DNA of 5,258 nt from Marinobacter sp. (GTDB taxonomy: Bacteria > Pseudomonadota > Gammaproteobacteria > Pseudomonadales > Oleiphilaceae). The notes beneath the pieces are model-generated. The model ran no database searches. It saw only the letters and a list, made by a program, of their open reading frames with translations, and was not told where the DNA came from. The DNA lies in assembly GCA_017643965.1 (NCBI GenBank), contig JAEPMM010000251.1, forward strand, positions 1 through 5,258. The letters are read 5' to 3'. The translations under genes were made by a program, and so were the position numbers. This document shows positions 5,044 through 5,258 of the stretch, piece after piece (position 1 is the stretch's first letter; each line of letters begins with the position of its first letter).

Positions 5044-5258
5044 TCAGCTTACCCGCGCCACCGCCAGTTCGGTGAGCAGGTTGAGCGACTCGCGGTAAGG
5101 AGAGTCGGGCAGGGCGTCGAGGCAGTCCGCTGCGAGGGCAGCCTGCTCTCGCGCCTTGGCCATGGTGTATTCCAGCGCGCCGGAACTCTCGACAATACCG
5201 AGGATGGCCGGCAGGTCGTCCAGTCCGCCTTTGCGAATGGCCTGGCGGATGAGCTGAC
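5044..5258 (-). CDS. ispB: Octaprenyl diphosphate synthase, C-terminal part (5' end outside window)
   Basis: The last 70 residues are present and end at a TGA (5044-5046 on the plus strand). The pattern GLDDLPAILGIVESSGALEY, then a helix (TMAKAREQAALAADCL), then LPDSPYRESLNLLTELAVAR matches the C-terminus of E. coli IspB: a helix entering with SLEWT, then LPDTPWREAL and a final helix. IspB is a cytoplasmic trans-prenyltransferase that extends farnesyl diphosphate with isopentenyl units to make the ubiquinone side chain. The Asp-rich catalytic motifs lie upstream, outside the window, so chain length cannot be judged. A short-chain farnesyl synthase (IspA) is less likely given the C-terminal pattern. 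No hairpin was found in the 4-bp gap to the reductase gene, so transcripts from both sides probably overlap. Confidence 0.88.
   Translation of the reverse strand, partial: QLIRQAIRKGGLDDLPAILGIVESSGALEYTMAKAREQAALAADCLDALPDSPYRESLNLLTELAVARVS

Noticed and set aside
1..5258. A defence island, mobile element, CRISPR array or novel multi-gene system
   Set aside because: No transposase, integrase, repeat array, nuclease or toxin-like gene is present. All six genes belong to recognisable families with ordinary spacing.

Overview
The window looks like ordinary chromosomal DNA from a GC-rich marine gammaproteobacterium, most likely Marinobacter or a close relative. This is an inference from the gene set: a wax ester synthase/DGAT-type acyltransferase, a DUF6316 mini-protein, a DUF2057 lipoprotein, PgpA and IspB-like proteins of gammaproteobacterial type. 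No mobile element, CRISPR array, tRNA or rRNA was seen.

Layout from left to right. (1) The 3' end of pgpA (+, 1-201) faces a 69-codon DUF6316 gene (-, 232-441) across a short hairpin. (2) A 245-bp divergent spacer (442-686) has an AT-rich island with small palindromes and a GC-rich hairpin. It separates the DUF6316 gene from a DUF2057 (YccT/CsgI-like) lipoprotein gene (+, 687-1370). (3) The lipoprotein gene converges on a 509-residue WS/DGAT acyltransferase gene (-, 1392-2921). A 10-bp hairpin lies over the acyltransferase stop codon. (4) Upstream of the acyltransferase, on the same strand, is a LysR-type regulator resembling E. coli YhaJ (-, 3036-3947). A hairpin follows its stop codon, and the acyltransferase has its own -10-like box, so the two genes are probably transcribed separately. 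(5) The regulator is divergent, across 105 bp, from a glutathionyl-hydroquinone reductase gene of the YqjG/PcpF family (+, 4053-5039). (6) The reductase gene converges, with a 4-bp gap, on the 3' end of an octaprenyl diphosphate synthase gene (-, 5044-5258).

Functional reading. The clearest functional unit is the divergent pair of regulator and glutathionyl-hydroquinone reductase. In E. coli, yhaJ and yqjG lie in the same neighbourhood, and here the homologues share one intergenic region. This suggests that the LysR protein senses a quinone or aromatic signal and controls the reductase. The intergenic region also holds a 10-bp inverted repeat whose right arm covers the reductase Shine-Dalgarno, a pair of imperfect direct repeats, and a -10-like box that would make the LysR mRNA leaderless. 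The acyltransferase has the family layout but reads HHAAIDA where the canonical catalytic motif is HHxxxDG. I see no clear multi-gene novel system. The points of interest are local regulatory structures and this motif variant.
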